In this document: piece after piece, positions 1 to 9,179 of the stretch
Layout of the letters: every line of letters begins with the position of its first letter
Numbering within the stretch: the first letter of the stretch is position 1
Assembly: GCA_000827495.1 (NCBI GenBank)
Contig: KN817659.1
Span: forward strand, 50,999 to 84,889
Direction of reading: 5' to 3'
Origin: Hypholoma sublateritium FD-334 SS-4
Taxonomy: Eukaryota > Basidiomycota > Agaricomycetes > Agaricales > Strophariaceae
DNA length: 33,891 bases
Notes under the pieces: generated by a model
The model's database searches: none
The model's input: the letters and a program-made list of their open reading frames with translations, nothing else
Told to the model about the DNA's origin: nothing
Made by a program: the position numbers and the translations under genes

Positions 1-290
1 TGGGCGTCCGACTTGCGTCGGGCGAGCGACTAACGCTGAGCGTGTCGCTCGCGCCGGGGGTGAGGGTGTAGCTTGCGCTGGGCGTGTAGCTCCCGCTGAT
101 GGTGTACGATGCGCTGGGGGTGTACGACACGCTGGGCGAGCGGCTTGCGAGCGGCGTGTAGCTCTCGNTGGGCGCGCGACTTGCTGTAGCCAANCGACTT
201 GCGATGGACGAGGGACTTGCGATGGGCGAGCGACTAACGCTGAGCGTATCGCTCGCGCCGGGTGTAAGTGTGTAGCTTCCGCTCGCAGTG
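1..290 (-). repeat. Internal coding repeat of the Ser-rich protein
   Basis: A block at about 10-75 recurs at about 220-285. Both encode SYTLTPGASDTLSVSRSP with near-identical DNA. Shorter SYTPSAS-type units lie between them. This is in-frame repeat expansion within the coding sequence. Confidence 0.6.
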
Positions 291-1510
291 TAACTCCCGC
301 TGGGCGTTGCACTCGCGCTTGGCGTATAACCCCCACTCCGCGTCCGATCGTCGCTCATCGTTTGGCTCGCGCTGAAGCTCCCACTCGTCTGGCTCGCGCT
401 GCGGGCATCACTCCCACTCGGCGTGTAGCTCGCGCTACGGGCATCACTCCCACTCAGCGTATAGCTCTCGCTCGCCGTGAAACTCCCGCCCAGACGAAAG
501 CGCAGCGCCTCCTCCGCGCGGCGCACGGGGCTCTTCGCGCGCGCGTCGCTAAATCGCCCAATCGACGAGCCCGCCTCGCGCGGGGAAAACACACCGGGCG
601 CTGGCCGCCCACGGTCGGTCAGCGAGGAGGGGGGCGAGGACGGCGAGGTGGGGGAGGTGAGAAACGAGGCGGACGGCGGCGTTCGGAAGGTGCTGGTGCT
701 GGTGAGCACGGAGGAGTGCGGGGTCTCGGAGGCGAAGGTGCTTGGAGGGAGGCTGTGCGTGTGCGTGGAGACGAAGGAGGGGGTGGACGTGGAGGCGGAG
801 GCGGAGAGCGTGCGCGTGGTGCTGCGTGTGGCGGTGGTCGGAATGACGGCCGGTGGGGAAGTGGATGTGTAGGGCGAACGGTCAGACGCGTCGCGCGTGA
901 AATCGGACGAGTGCTGCGTGAAGGTGCTCGAGGGGAAGGACGCAGAGACGGTGCTGTGTTGAAAAGCGTCGCGGAGCGTATGGCTGGATGCGGTGACGCT
1001 CGTCGGGCGCGTGCGCGTGGAGATGGAGGCAGATGGGGTGTGTGTGGAGGCGGAGGCTGAGAGAGTGGGCGTGCGCGAGCGCGTGGTGAAGTCAGACGTG
1101 TACTGCGTGAAGTCAGACATGGGCGCTGACTCCATGCTTGGGGCGAAGGGCGCAGGAGTATCGACGGCAGCGACGGCAGCGCTGTGCGATAAGACATCGG
1201 CGTCAGTGGCTTCGCACAGATAGGACGAGGAGATGACGCACCGGATACGCGCGGCCCAGCGCGCGGCAGCAGCAGGGGAATCAGCCGCGATGCGCTCGAC
1301 GNCGTCCGCGTAGAGGACGTGCACGACGGTGAGAGCGTCCACGTTCGGCGCGTCGTCGTCCTCACCACCTGCAGTCACAGCGACATCATCTTCCGCGCCG
1401 GGCGGCAGCACGACGACGCCCGCGCAGCTGCGCACGTCAAGCGCCGCGACACCGCGCCCACCTCCAGACGCAGGCGCGGCCCATGCAAGGAGAAGCGCTC
1501 CGTCCGACCT
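1..1510 (-). CDS. Ser/Thr-rich repeat protein with PH-like segment (3' part, runs off left edge)
   Basis: One reading frame on the minus strand stays open from about 1510 to base 1 (about 503 codons) and leaves the window. The first ~95 residues (1510-1225) read like the second half of a pleckstrin-homology domain: hydrophobic strands around GALLLAWAAP, then VHVLYAD, then a closing helix containing ERIAADSPAAAARWAARIR. The remainder is very rich in Ser, Thr, Ala and Pro, with SDFT repeats near 1120-900 and SYTPSAS / SGSDARSAS repeats below 480. The exon probably starts at a TAG acceptor at 1511-1513, because TAG is in frame there; 5' exons upstream are not resolved. The GC-rich ORFs on the other strand and frames are shadows. 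The PH assignment is inference from pattern; the repeat composition is seen directly. Confidence 0.6.
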
Positions 1511-1539
1511 CTACTGGAGCGGATCGTGGCGGATCAGAG

Positions 1540-1685
1540 TGGTGAGGCGCCATCCAGGAGCGCAGGCGCAGGTCCCGCGCCGCGCGATCTATGAGGGCCG
1601 ATACAGCCCAGCACGATCCAGGAGCGCAGACACGGCACCGCGCGATCCAGGAGCGCAGGCCCAGCGCCGGGCGATCCACGAGCTC
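1540..1685. repeat. GC-rich minisatellite (~29-bp imperfect units)
   Basis: Four to five degenerate units share the core GATCCAGGAGCGCAG (plus strand), for example near 1616 and 1648, with decayed copies on either side. It lies just upstream of the splice acceptor of the Ser-rich gene, so it is probably in an intron or 5' region of that gene. No frame here joins convincingly to the downstream exon. Confidence 0.55.
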
Positions 1686-2333
1686 GTCTTCCGTGTGAGC
1701 TGGGCCAGTGACGTATTTTGCGTGGAGTGAGCGAACGATAGCCGGCTTGACGAATTGTACTCGGGAGGAGGGTGGGCGAGTGCGTGGTTGCAAGGGGCGA
1801 GGAGGCGAAAAGGAGGCAGGGCCGACTGGGATGGGCTGCACGAATCCGAGGTGCTGGGGCCGGAGGCACGGTTTGGGCAGGTTCCTCTGCTGCTGCTACC
1901 CGGCCTTGGTCGACGTGGAGGCGAGCCCAGCAAGGGCGGGAGGCGCGTTGGGCGCGCAGGAGACGGGATACATGGCGAGCGCGGCGTCCTGCTTGGCCGA
2001 CGTTAATCTATCGACGATTACATCCTGTTTGGGTACGTACCTTATTCTCCTCCTTCGTGTTTGCTTTCCTCTTTCTCCTCAGCAGGCCATCGAGCATCGA
2101 TAAGCGCCGGAAGTAGGTGCACGCGCGAGCGCGAGCGAATTGTGATGTGAGAGGCGTGGAAGTTGGATAATCGAATCGGTGGCGCGTGCGCGGCACTGTT
2201 TGGCCAGGACTGATCTTCAGAGATCAGTCAGTCTCTTTCTTCCTTACCTCAACATCACACTACACAAACTACCCACTCTACCTAGCCAATCTTCAGCCTC
2301 TGCATCTCCACCACCCCTCAGCACAAGTCAAAC
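1686..2333. promoter_or_regulatory. Divergent upstream region between the Ser-rich gene and the small gene
   Basis: This stretch separates the minus-strand Ser-rich gene from the plus-strand small gene. A minus-strand ATG at 1971-1973 opens a short frame (MYPVSCAPNAPPALAG...) that could be a first exon of the Ser-rich gene, but no splice path could be settled. The part just before 2334 is pyrimidine- and CA-rich, as is common for fungal 5' leaders. Confidence 0.35.
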
Positions 2334-2684
2334 ATGTAAGTCTTAAGTCAACTAAACTGTCTAATTCTAATGTTTCTGTAGGATCCCTATTGGCGCTCGT
2401 GTAATCGTTCCCGTTCCCGACCCCGGATGGCCAGGCCATATGATGGCACATACTGGGGTAGTCGTTGAGTTGCAAATGGGAGGGGTCTCGAATAACGTAA
2501 GTCATTCATCTCATATCCTCGTTTACAGTACCTGTAAAATATCTGTAGCGACACTTTTATCGGGTCAGACTTGACTCCAATGGACATACGGTCTTGGTTG
2601 ACGGTGAAGAAGTCGCCAAAATTGAGTATGTCGTCTCATTGAGCCTCCGTTTTTTTTAAAAATTCTAACTACTTCTGTAGATGA
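2334..2684 (+). CDS. Small 65-aa protein, four exons, start codon split by an intron
   Basis: Exons are 2334-2335 (AT of the ATG), 2382-2496, 2549-2625 and 2681-2684. The introns are 46, 52 and 55 nt, begin GTAAGT, GTAAGT and GTATGT, and end TGTAG. Every junction keeps phase and the last exon supplies only the end of a Glu codon plus TGA. The product begins MIPIGARVIVPVPDPGWPGH and ends VDGEEVAKIE. The pattern of short beta-strand-like stretches with conserved-looking Gly, Pro and Trp suggests a single small SH3-like barrel, but that is inference and no family is recognised. No single-frame ORF exceeds 40 codons, so ORF callers would miss it. Three consensus introns joining one continuous frame make chance unlikely. 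Confidence 0.7.
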
Positions 2685-3938
2685 AAGCTTTTCGTTAGCT
2701 CTCGTCTCGCTCGCTGCACGAACTCTAGCTCTCAGCTACTTTAGTTACTTTTTGTTGTAATGCGCGTGTACACGACATACATCATGGAGATAATTTTATG
2801 TAGTCTCTCTTTGTTCGTAACAAAGCTTGTTTTCGGGTTCGTAATTATGTGAAATGGTACCTTAAAATAGACTTGATGGCTTATTAGACGCCCAATGTTA
2901 CTAGTACCTGAGTCGACATCAAGTCGACATCTCATTTGGCAGCTGGTATTCAGCCCTTTTCCAGTCTGATAAGCGCGCGCAATAAAATATTGGAGACACT
3001 TCGCATGCCACCTTAATTTTACGCTTAAAACACCTGTTGACCAGCTGTTTTAAAATTTATTTTTCCACCTGGCCGATAGCTTTTTTGCAGTCTGATAAGT
3101 GCGTGTGATAAAATACTTTGAATACTCGGTACGCTACATACTTTTCACGTTCGTACATATGCTCACTAGCGAATCCGGCATCAATTTTTGCAGCTGAAAT
3201 ATAGCTGGCTCTGGGCCCTACTCACGTGCGCTGCTATATTCACCCAATGAAATTTTCAAACGTGACCTCTGGATATTGTACATTTGGCGGTGTAGTATTT
3301 GGATGGCCTTTGAATTTGAATTTTAATACGACGCACTTTGAAGCCATTGCTCGAATTTCGCACCATCTATGCTAAGTAGATATAAATATTTGATAAGAAA
3401 TCGAATTACTGAGTTAGTTCAAACAAAGTAGATTTTTCCTCGAATCGTTTGGGCTTTGTCACCTCGACAGTATTAATTAAATACTCGGCGCTCAGAACCC
3501 TCCGGCAGAATCAGAGCAGTAACGATAAGCCTTCGACCTCAGTAGATATCAGCATATTCTGTGATGTTGTACGGCAACGCTGAGACGTGTCAATTGCGTG
3601 TCAACTGTGTAGTATTGACTTGCCTACAGTCTACAGACTCGCCCCTTGATCAATTATATTTATAGAGTACAGTGGACTTGAAAATATATAACAAGTTGAT
3701 AAAAAGCTATAATAACACGCGTTATTCCCGCTACGCTTAGTAGTGTGGTATAACTCTCAGTCAGCACTGCACCATTGTTTTAAATATCAGACAGAAATCA
3801 TACTGAAGTATTTTGAATCATAAGATGCTCAACCAAAAAATCTGCGTGCATTGCACCGCCAGCTGCATTTCCTGAGATAGTAAGTGAGTGACTGTTTTCG
3901 GATCAATCAAATGCCAAGCCAACAAACATCTGCTTCCG
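2685..3938. other. AT-rich intergenic region
   Basis: No gene is supported. It holds a degenerate direct repeat (2955-3000 and 3080-3125). From about 3650 it also holds the 3' flank of gene A, which matches the 3' flank of gene B near 6304. Confidence 0.5.
2955..3125. repeat. Degenerate direct repeat pair
   Basis: The motif CAGTCTGATAAG, followed by a G/C-alternating stretch and AATAAAATA or GATAAAATA, occurs at about 2962 and again at about 3089, each preceded by a T/C run. The two copies are about 125 bp apart. Function is unknown; they could be remnants of an old element. Confidence 0.45.
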
Positions 3939-5720
3939 TTAGTCGTTTTTGCGTCTCTTGCTCGTACTGCCTGCAGCGTGTGGGACGGGGTCGTCTCCAA
4001 ACCATGATTTTACATTGGCGTCGGGTATGGTGTACGCTTGGGCGTCTTCCTGCTTTCGCTTTTTGCTAGATGAACTTTGGCTGGAAAGCAGTGGCGATGT
4101 CTGCCTTCGTGGGCCCGTAAAAGGTGGAGAAAGTAGGCCATGACTAGCAGGAATTGGAACGCTAGCAGCGCCCAGCATGACATGTGGCCGAGGACCAGGT
4201 CGAGTTGGGGTCTTAGGAGGTGCAGGCTCGCGATACGCCGGACTCGGCGACGGACCCCGTGATAAACTGCGGCCTGTGAGATTTCGGAGCAGCCAGGGGG
4301 TTTTTGATTCCTCGCTCGGTGACAGTGGGGTCGCTGGACTAATGTGTTTTCCACGATCCTCTAAAGAGGACTCATCATCGGCGTTTCCAGAGATACCGCT
4401 TGTCTGAGAGGCGTTTTTTGAACTGGCATGGCCTATCGAGGCCGGAGGGGTCACGGCGGGGAATCCCATTGACGGTGGACTGTCATAAATCGGAACTTCT
4501 CTTCCACCACTTTTGTCATGGTGTGACTGCGGGTCCTTGGATTTAGAGTGTTTGGGATACGGCATCAAGGATGCGGCGCGCCGACTGATTCGATCCATTA
4601 TTGTTTTTTTATTTCTCTGGCGCCCACGAGTTGGAGTACCCCCATCATTGCCCACGTGTCCATGTCTGGATCGTTTTTCTCCTCGCTCCGAGTTTTCGAA
4701 GCTAACATCAGAGTCGTGCTCCCGCTTTCCAAGGCTCCGAATTGACGCAGCTCTTTCCATAACTTCAACAGTTGTACTTACTCCGACTTCATCGGACTCT
4801 GCCAAACGACCTGATACGATGGTCGTGAGCGCTTACAAAAAGTAGGGAAAGATACATAATATAGACGCGTACCTGCTTTCCTCTTTCTCTCGTCAGACGA
4901 TCCTGCTTCGAGTCTCTGACTTCGAATGTAGTTCTCTCGAACAATCTTTTCTGCTTCCAGTTCCGCTTTCAGATCTTGTATTTCCCTCTCATAAATGTCC
5001 TTTTCTTCTTCCAGCAGTCTAATACGTTTCCGAGCAATGGACAGTTCGGATGCCTTAGATTTTAACACTGGTTCGTGCTTTTCTGCTTGGTTCTTATCTT
5101 CATCGAATAAAGTATCATGTCAGAAACTCGGAGCCACGGCAACTCTAACGGAGATTTTACCAGTGCGGCTATCCCTTCCCGGCAGAGTAAGATGTATAGA
5201 GCTCGCAGTAGGATTAATCGACATTGCGTGCTCTTCATCCGATAGTCCCGGGGCGACAAATTCCCCCGGGATAGACTTTCTGGCAGTCTTATACTGAAAG
5301 GAGTGCACGTAAGCCTAAGTAATACAGTATGCCATGCTCAGAGCGGGGATTCGAAAAGTTACCGACATTCTTGGCCTGGCGCTGGAGATCTTCATCTCGA
5401 GTGGTCATTCTACTGACACGCTCTGGATCAGCCTGCCGTTCTTCGAGCTTTTCTTCCTCCTCAAGAGGACTGGCAAAACCAATCACATTTAGTTAACTCG
5501 CTAGGTGAAATGAAGTAGTCGGCCCACACCTCGCTAGTGTTTCTGTGAGCTGGTTCTGTTTGTTTGCGTAGCTGACTTGATCCACAGATTTCTCAGGGGA
5601 GGCTTCGTTTGGATGGCTTTCCGCTACGACGGCGGCGGTCGTTGAGGTAACGGTGAAGGCCGCCGTTACGTATTCGGATAAACCTGTGGCCTGGATAGCA
5701 GCTCTTGCGAACGTAAACAT
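3939..5720 (-). CDS. Gene A: coiled-coil protein with basic tail, unknown function
   Basis: Exons (minus): 5720-5530, 5469-5367, 5293-5161, 5097-4873 and 4810-3939. They join in phase to 507 aa. The N terminus is MFTFARAAIQATGL, with no clear signal peptide. The fourth exon encodes a charged heptad-like helix (RKRIRLLEEEKD...LKAELEAEK), probably a coiled coil. The last exon is low-complexity, rich in Ser/Pro/Thr, with basic clusters (KKRKQE, SKRRKND at the end) that could be nuclear-localisation signals. It contains TPTRGR and a GRS-SRGPSPSP block that are also found in paralogue B. The second donor (GTCGGT) is weak; B has GTAAGT at the same place, which supports the call. Family not recognised; a nuclear or chromatin role is only a guess from composition. 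Confidence 0.7.
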
Positions 5721-6087
5721 GGTTCAGCTAGGATGATGGGAGGTAGGGAGAGCTCAGGCTGAGGAGAATCGCACCCATTCACTGGGCTTGAGTACGAAGA
5801 TAAGGGTGCCTAATCACCGCCGTGATGCATAAGTACCCCCTCTCCGGGCCAAAATAGCGTGACCTGCGGCATCAAAGTAGATAGTAGCAAGAGCACAATT
5901 TCATTGGACGGGCTATTAATAGTGAGTCGGGTGGCGGAATCACCGACATGCCAGTGGCGGTGAGAATAGCTGTATGCCTTTCTTCCTCTGCGAAGCCGAG
6001 TGCTGAATCCCGACTTTGCAAAACGGTCTCGAGTTGCTGCATTCGAAAATTTCCTGTAAAATTTCCGTTCTTCTAACCTGTATAAAA

Positions 6088-6120
6088 CATAGGCGCCCGA
6101 TAAGTAATCGGGCGCCTATG
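6088..6120. promoter_or_regulatory. Perfect hairpin upstream of gene A, decayed copy upstream of gene B
   Basis: Two perfect 14-bp arms (CATAGGCGCCCGAT and its complement) enclose a 5-base loop about 370 bp upstream of the gene A start. A diverged version lies at about 18155-18191 in the displaced upstream region of gene B. There the right arm and the following GTCATCGGAC are kept while the left arm has drifted. It could be a regulatory inverted repeat or the footprint of a small element. Confidence 0.45.
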
Positions 6121-6618
6121 TCATCGGACGGTAGACTAGTAGGAAGATTCCTTGATTTCACACAGCATTCAGCCAATTACAGAGTGATATTGATTGCTTA
6201 GTAGAAGCGATAGAGTTTTAGGCAAGTACGCACCTACATCTATGATTGTTGATGGTGCACAACGTTGACCAGCGGCAGCCACTTCTGAAAATCAACTTCT
6301 CAATGAATTATATTTATAAACTGATGTACATAACATAGGGGTAATTGATGTAGAGCTATAATAATACATCATGTACATTTACTGCATATTTGAGAGGTTC
6401 GAGCATCATAAGGTATCATAAGTAACGGCCGTTATGTATATGTACTGGAATCACTCGAGTTTCAAATAATAAAAGGATGACCAGACCCACACGGGTTTTA
6501 TAAAAGAAAGGTATATCGGTGCCTTCACCATCCCCCCATTTCCTGACAAAGTAAATGAGTGACTGTTCTCAGATCAATCACTGGGAAACACCTTGAAGCT
6601 GACTAACATTTACTTCCG

Positions 6619-8600
6619 TTAGGTATTCTTCTGTTTCTTGTTCGCACTGCCTGCAGCGTCCGGCCTGTGGTCTTCGTCATAGAATGAGTATACAGTGACT
6701 TCCTGCTTTCGCCTTTTTCCAGACGGCCCTTGACTTGAAACGGGTGGTGCTGTTTGGCTTCGTGGTCCCGTAGAAGTTGGAGTAAGCGAGCCGTGAGCAC
6801 TAAGAACGGGAATGGTAGCAGCACCCTGCACTATAGGTCGTGGGGACCGCAGTCGAGTAGGGGTCTCAGGCGGTACGAGCGCGCGAGACGCCGGACTAGG
6901 AGACGGTCCGCGCGATGTACTACGGCCTGTGAATCTCCGGAACAGCGGCGGCCATTTTGATTTGGACTCCTCGCCGGGTGCCAGTGTGCTTGTTGAAGCT
7001 AGAAAATGTTTGCCGTGACCGTCCAGAGAAGTTTCGTCGTCGGCATTTCCAGAACTTCCGGTTCCTTGAGAAATATTCTTCGCTCTGTCCTTGGCCATCG
7101 ACGCAGGTGGGGTTCGTAAAATTGTCGACATTGGGCTGTCATGGATTGGAACATCTCTGCTGACACTGCTTGGTTGCTTGTGATTGTCCATAACAGATTG
7201 TTTCCGAGTAATAAATGATTTGGCTTGTTGACTGAATCGGCCTGTTGCATTACGATATATTGACCTCCCTCGAGTTGGAGTAATTCCAGGATTTCCTGCA
7301 TCCTGGTGCCTGGATCGTTTAACTTCACGATCTGAGCTATCGAAGCCGATGTCTTGCCCGCGGCACTTTCTAAGGCCGCTATCTGATACAGGTTTGGCCG
7401 CAACTTCAGAAGCTGAATCCACTGCAGTTTGTTCGAAATCAACCATTGAACGGTCTGATACGATAGTTGTCAGCGTTATAGCATGGATTGTAATTTCTAG
7501 CCAGGTACCTACTCTTGTCGTGCTCTTCAGACATAACTCCGCCTGCAGAGTTTGAACGGCTTTGCGCTGTGTGGTATGTTCAACTTCCAAGAATTCAATT
7601 CTTCTCTTCAGGAGTTCCAATTCACTGAGATATTCCGCCTCAAAAAATTCTAATTCTTTGTGGATCGCATCAGTAGCTAATTTCTGACTTTCCTCGAGCT
7701 GTCTTTTGAGCAAGATCTTGTCGTCCTGTAGGCGCTCCAAGGTCATTTCACAGGTATTCGATTTTGACGGCAGCTCGTTTACGATCACTTGGGGATTGTT
7801 ATCTTTCGAGTGGAAATTAATTGCAAATACGTTAGTATTTTCGATGGTTCGGGGAACATAGAGAACTTACCGGGACTGTCATCTCTTCCCGATCGAGTAG
7901 GGCGTTGGGAGTTTACGGCAGAATTTATAGATGGTTCGTATTCCCCTTCAAAGACTTCAGCGAGCTCAAACGTCGCAGGTATAGTTACTTGTGGTGCCTT
8001 TAAGCTAACCTTCAGGATATATGACACAACGCTAAGCATGCGGTATTGAAGAAGAATATTGTTCTGAGAATTTACTTACATACTCGGACAGACGTTTGAA
8101 GTCTGAATCTCGTGTGCTAATCTTAATTTCCCGCTCTGAGGTAGCACGTCGCTCCTCAAATACGAGTACCCGCCCTTCCAGAGGACTGTCGGTACCCATA
8201 GATTGCAGCTCGCTCGCTAGGTGAGATGAGGTAGTCGACTCGGACCTTGCTATCGATTCTGCAGGCAAGTTTCCAGGTTGGTGGGTGGTTTTATTCTTAA
8301 GGACGGATTCCTCTAGCGCGGCAACGGCCAGATGGCTTCTAACTGTGATGGCACATCAGCAATGTCAGGGAATGCTACAGGGGCTACCCAGCGCTATGCA
8401 GATGGGGACCCATGCTATGACACTATGGGACACTATGCGGGCGCTATACAGCACTGCATAGCTTCCCACAGTGCCATAGCGTGGGTCCAAAAATCAGGCA
8501 TTGCTGATGCAGTAGTCGCGGAGGTGAAGGTGTAGGAGGGTATGGCATAAGCGGTCAAACCAGTGACCCGAATAGCAGCCCTCGCAATAATTGGAAACAT
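6619..8600 (-). pseudogene. Gene B: paralogue of gene A, exon 1 interrupted by a MITE-like insert
   Basis: Exons (minus): 8600-8246, 8185-8080, 8009-7871, 7802-7509 and 7454-6619. Intron phases match gene A. The N terminus MFPIIARAAIRVTGL is homologous to gene A, as are the coiled coil (LKRQLEESQKLATD..., KRRIEFLEVEH), the TPTRGRS and RSTSRGPSPSP blocks and the Lys-rich end (NKKQKNT). Exon 1 carries a 156-bp insert with a 2-bp duplication (158 bp, a frameshift with a stop inside). Without it exon 1 is 197 nt, in phase, and would give 523 aa overall. The rest of the gene has no damage, so the break appears recent, or the insert may be spliced out in some transcripts. Only about 150 bp of its own upstream DNA remains next to the gene. 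Confidence 0.65.
8354..8509. mobile_element. MITE-like 156-bp element in exon 1 of gene B
   Basis: The outer 11 bp are perfect inverted repeats (CATCAGCAATG). Further in, two 25-bp arms (8406-8430 and 8464-8488) pair at 22 of 25 positions, so the element can fold into a hairpin. It is flanked by CA on both sides (8352-8353 and 8510-8511), a likely 2-bp target duplication. It has no coding capacity. Removing the element and one CA restores the reading frame and the alignment to gene A, which defines the borders independently. Confidence 0.75.
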
Positions 8601-8739
8601 GGTTAAGTTAGTGGTATGAGAGGTGTGGACAGCCTGTGTTGAAGTATCGCGCACATTCACCAGGCTTATGTACAAAAAACCAATTCCAAGCTTGATCACC
8701 GCTTTACGCATGCGCCTAAAAATAGCGTGACAGCTAAAA

Positions 8740-8751
8740 TTAGATGCGAGT
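8740..8751. repeat. Left target-site duplication of the SINE
   Basis: TTAGATGCGAGT here is repeated exactly at 18001-18012, directly after the poly(A) tail of the SINE. Confidence 0.8.
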
Positions 8752-8826
8752 GGGGGCTGGATGGTGTAGTGGTGCCATCCTCCTTGGTTTAGATCACCTG
8801 ATCCCTGACAATGGCAGAGATTGGGG
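8752..8826 (+). mobile_element. tRNA-derived SINE, 5' head with A box
   Basis: TGGTGTAGTGG at 8762-8772 fits the RNA polymerase III A-box consensus (TRGCNNAGTGG-like, one mismatch). The head ends at 8826 where the DNA transposon begins. Sequence continuity with 17752 onward is shown by the shared GATTGGGG at the break. The insertion point is 151 bp upstream of the gene B start codon. Confidence 0.75.
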
Positions 8827-8850
8827 CCCGGTCAAAACAGGCCGGATATA
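8827..8850. repeat. Left terminal inverted repeat of the 8.9-kb transposon
   Basis: Matches the reverse complement of 17728-17751 at 20 of 24 bases; the first 11 are identical. Confidence 0.8.
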
Positions 8851-9179
8851 ACCGGAGCTATATCAATGGAGGGGAAATTGTGTCGAGGTTGAATCAAACG
8901 AGGCGTAGCTAGGCGAACAATATAGAATAATAATAAATTGGCGCTAAGTAGCGTCTGTCCAAGCGCGGCGAGGACAGTGAACAACCTGTTTGAAGCCGAG
9001 CTAACTTGGAGCTAACCAAGGCCAGCCATCGCCTAAGCACGTGCCTCAACGAAAGCGCGGTTAAGTTATCCATGTAATTTGTCTGCATTTATTCTGCACG
9101 CGTTCACTCAGGCCCTAGTTCGACTACATCTAACTATGTGTCTCTTCGCTCCTATCCGTAGTCACTCCCCCTGATATTC
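8851..9179. promoter_or_regulatory. Left subterminal region and transposase promoter
   Basis: This is 329 bp without a gene. It holds a second CCGG-containing stretch near the end and a short direct repeat (GAGCTAAC twice around 8998-9016). It probably carries the transposase promoter and transposase binding sites. Confidence 0.4.

Larger units (their letters stand above)
3651..6240. repeat. Tandem duplication unit 1 (gene A with flanks)
   Basis: The unit contains the 3' flank, gene A and the upstream region to about 6240. The 3' flank (AATTATATTTATA at about 3652, GCTATAATAA at about 3706) matches 6304 onward. The upstream region (5970-6140) matches 18040-18210. Exon number, intron positions and phases agree with unit 2, so this is one duplication of a gene with its control regions. 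Confidence 0.7.
6304..8739. repeat. Tandem duplication unit 2 (gene B), continued at 18013-18260
   Basis: This is the homologue of 3651-5886: 3' flank, gene B and the proximal 5' region (for example AAATAGCGTGAC at about 8719, matching about 5865). The rest of the upstream region is found 9.3 kb away because a SINE and then a transposon inserted at 8751/8752. Confidence 0.7.

Noticed and set aside
362..1368. Several long GC-rich ORFs on both strands (Arg/Gly- or Arg/Pro-rich)
   Set aside because: They are shadows of the Ser/Thr-rich minus-strand frame that stays open from 1510 to 1; their composition is what frame-shifted GC-rich repeats give.
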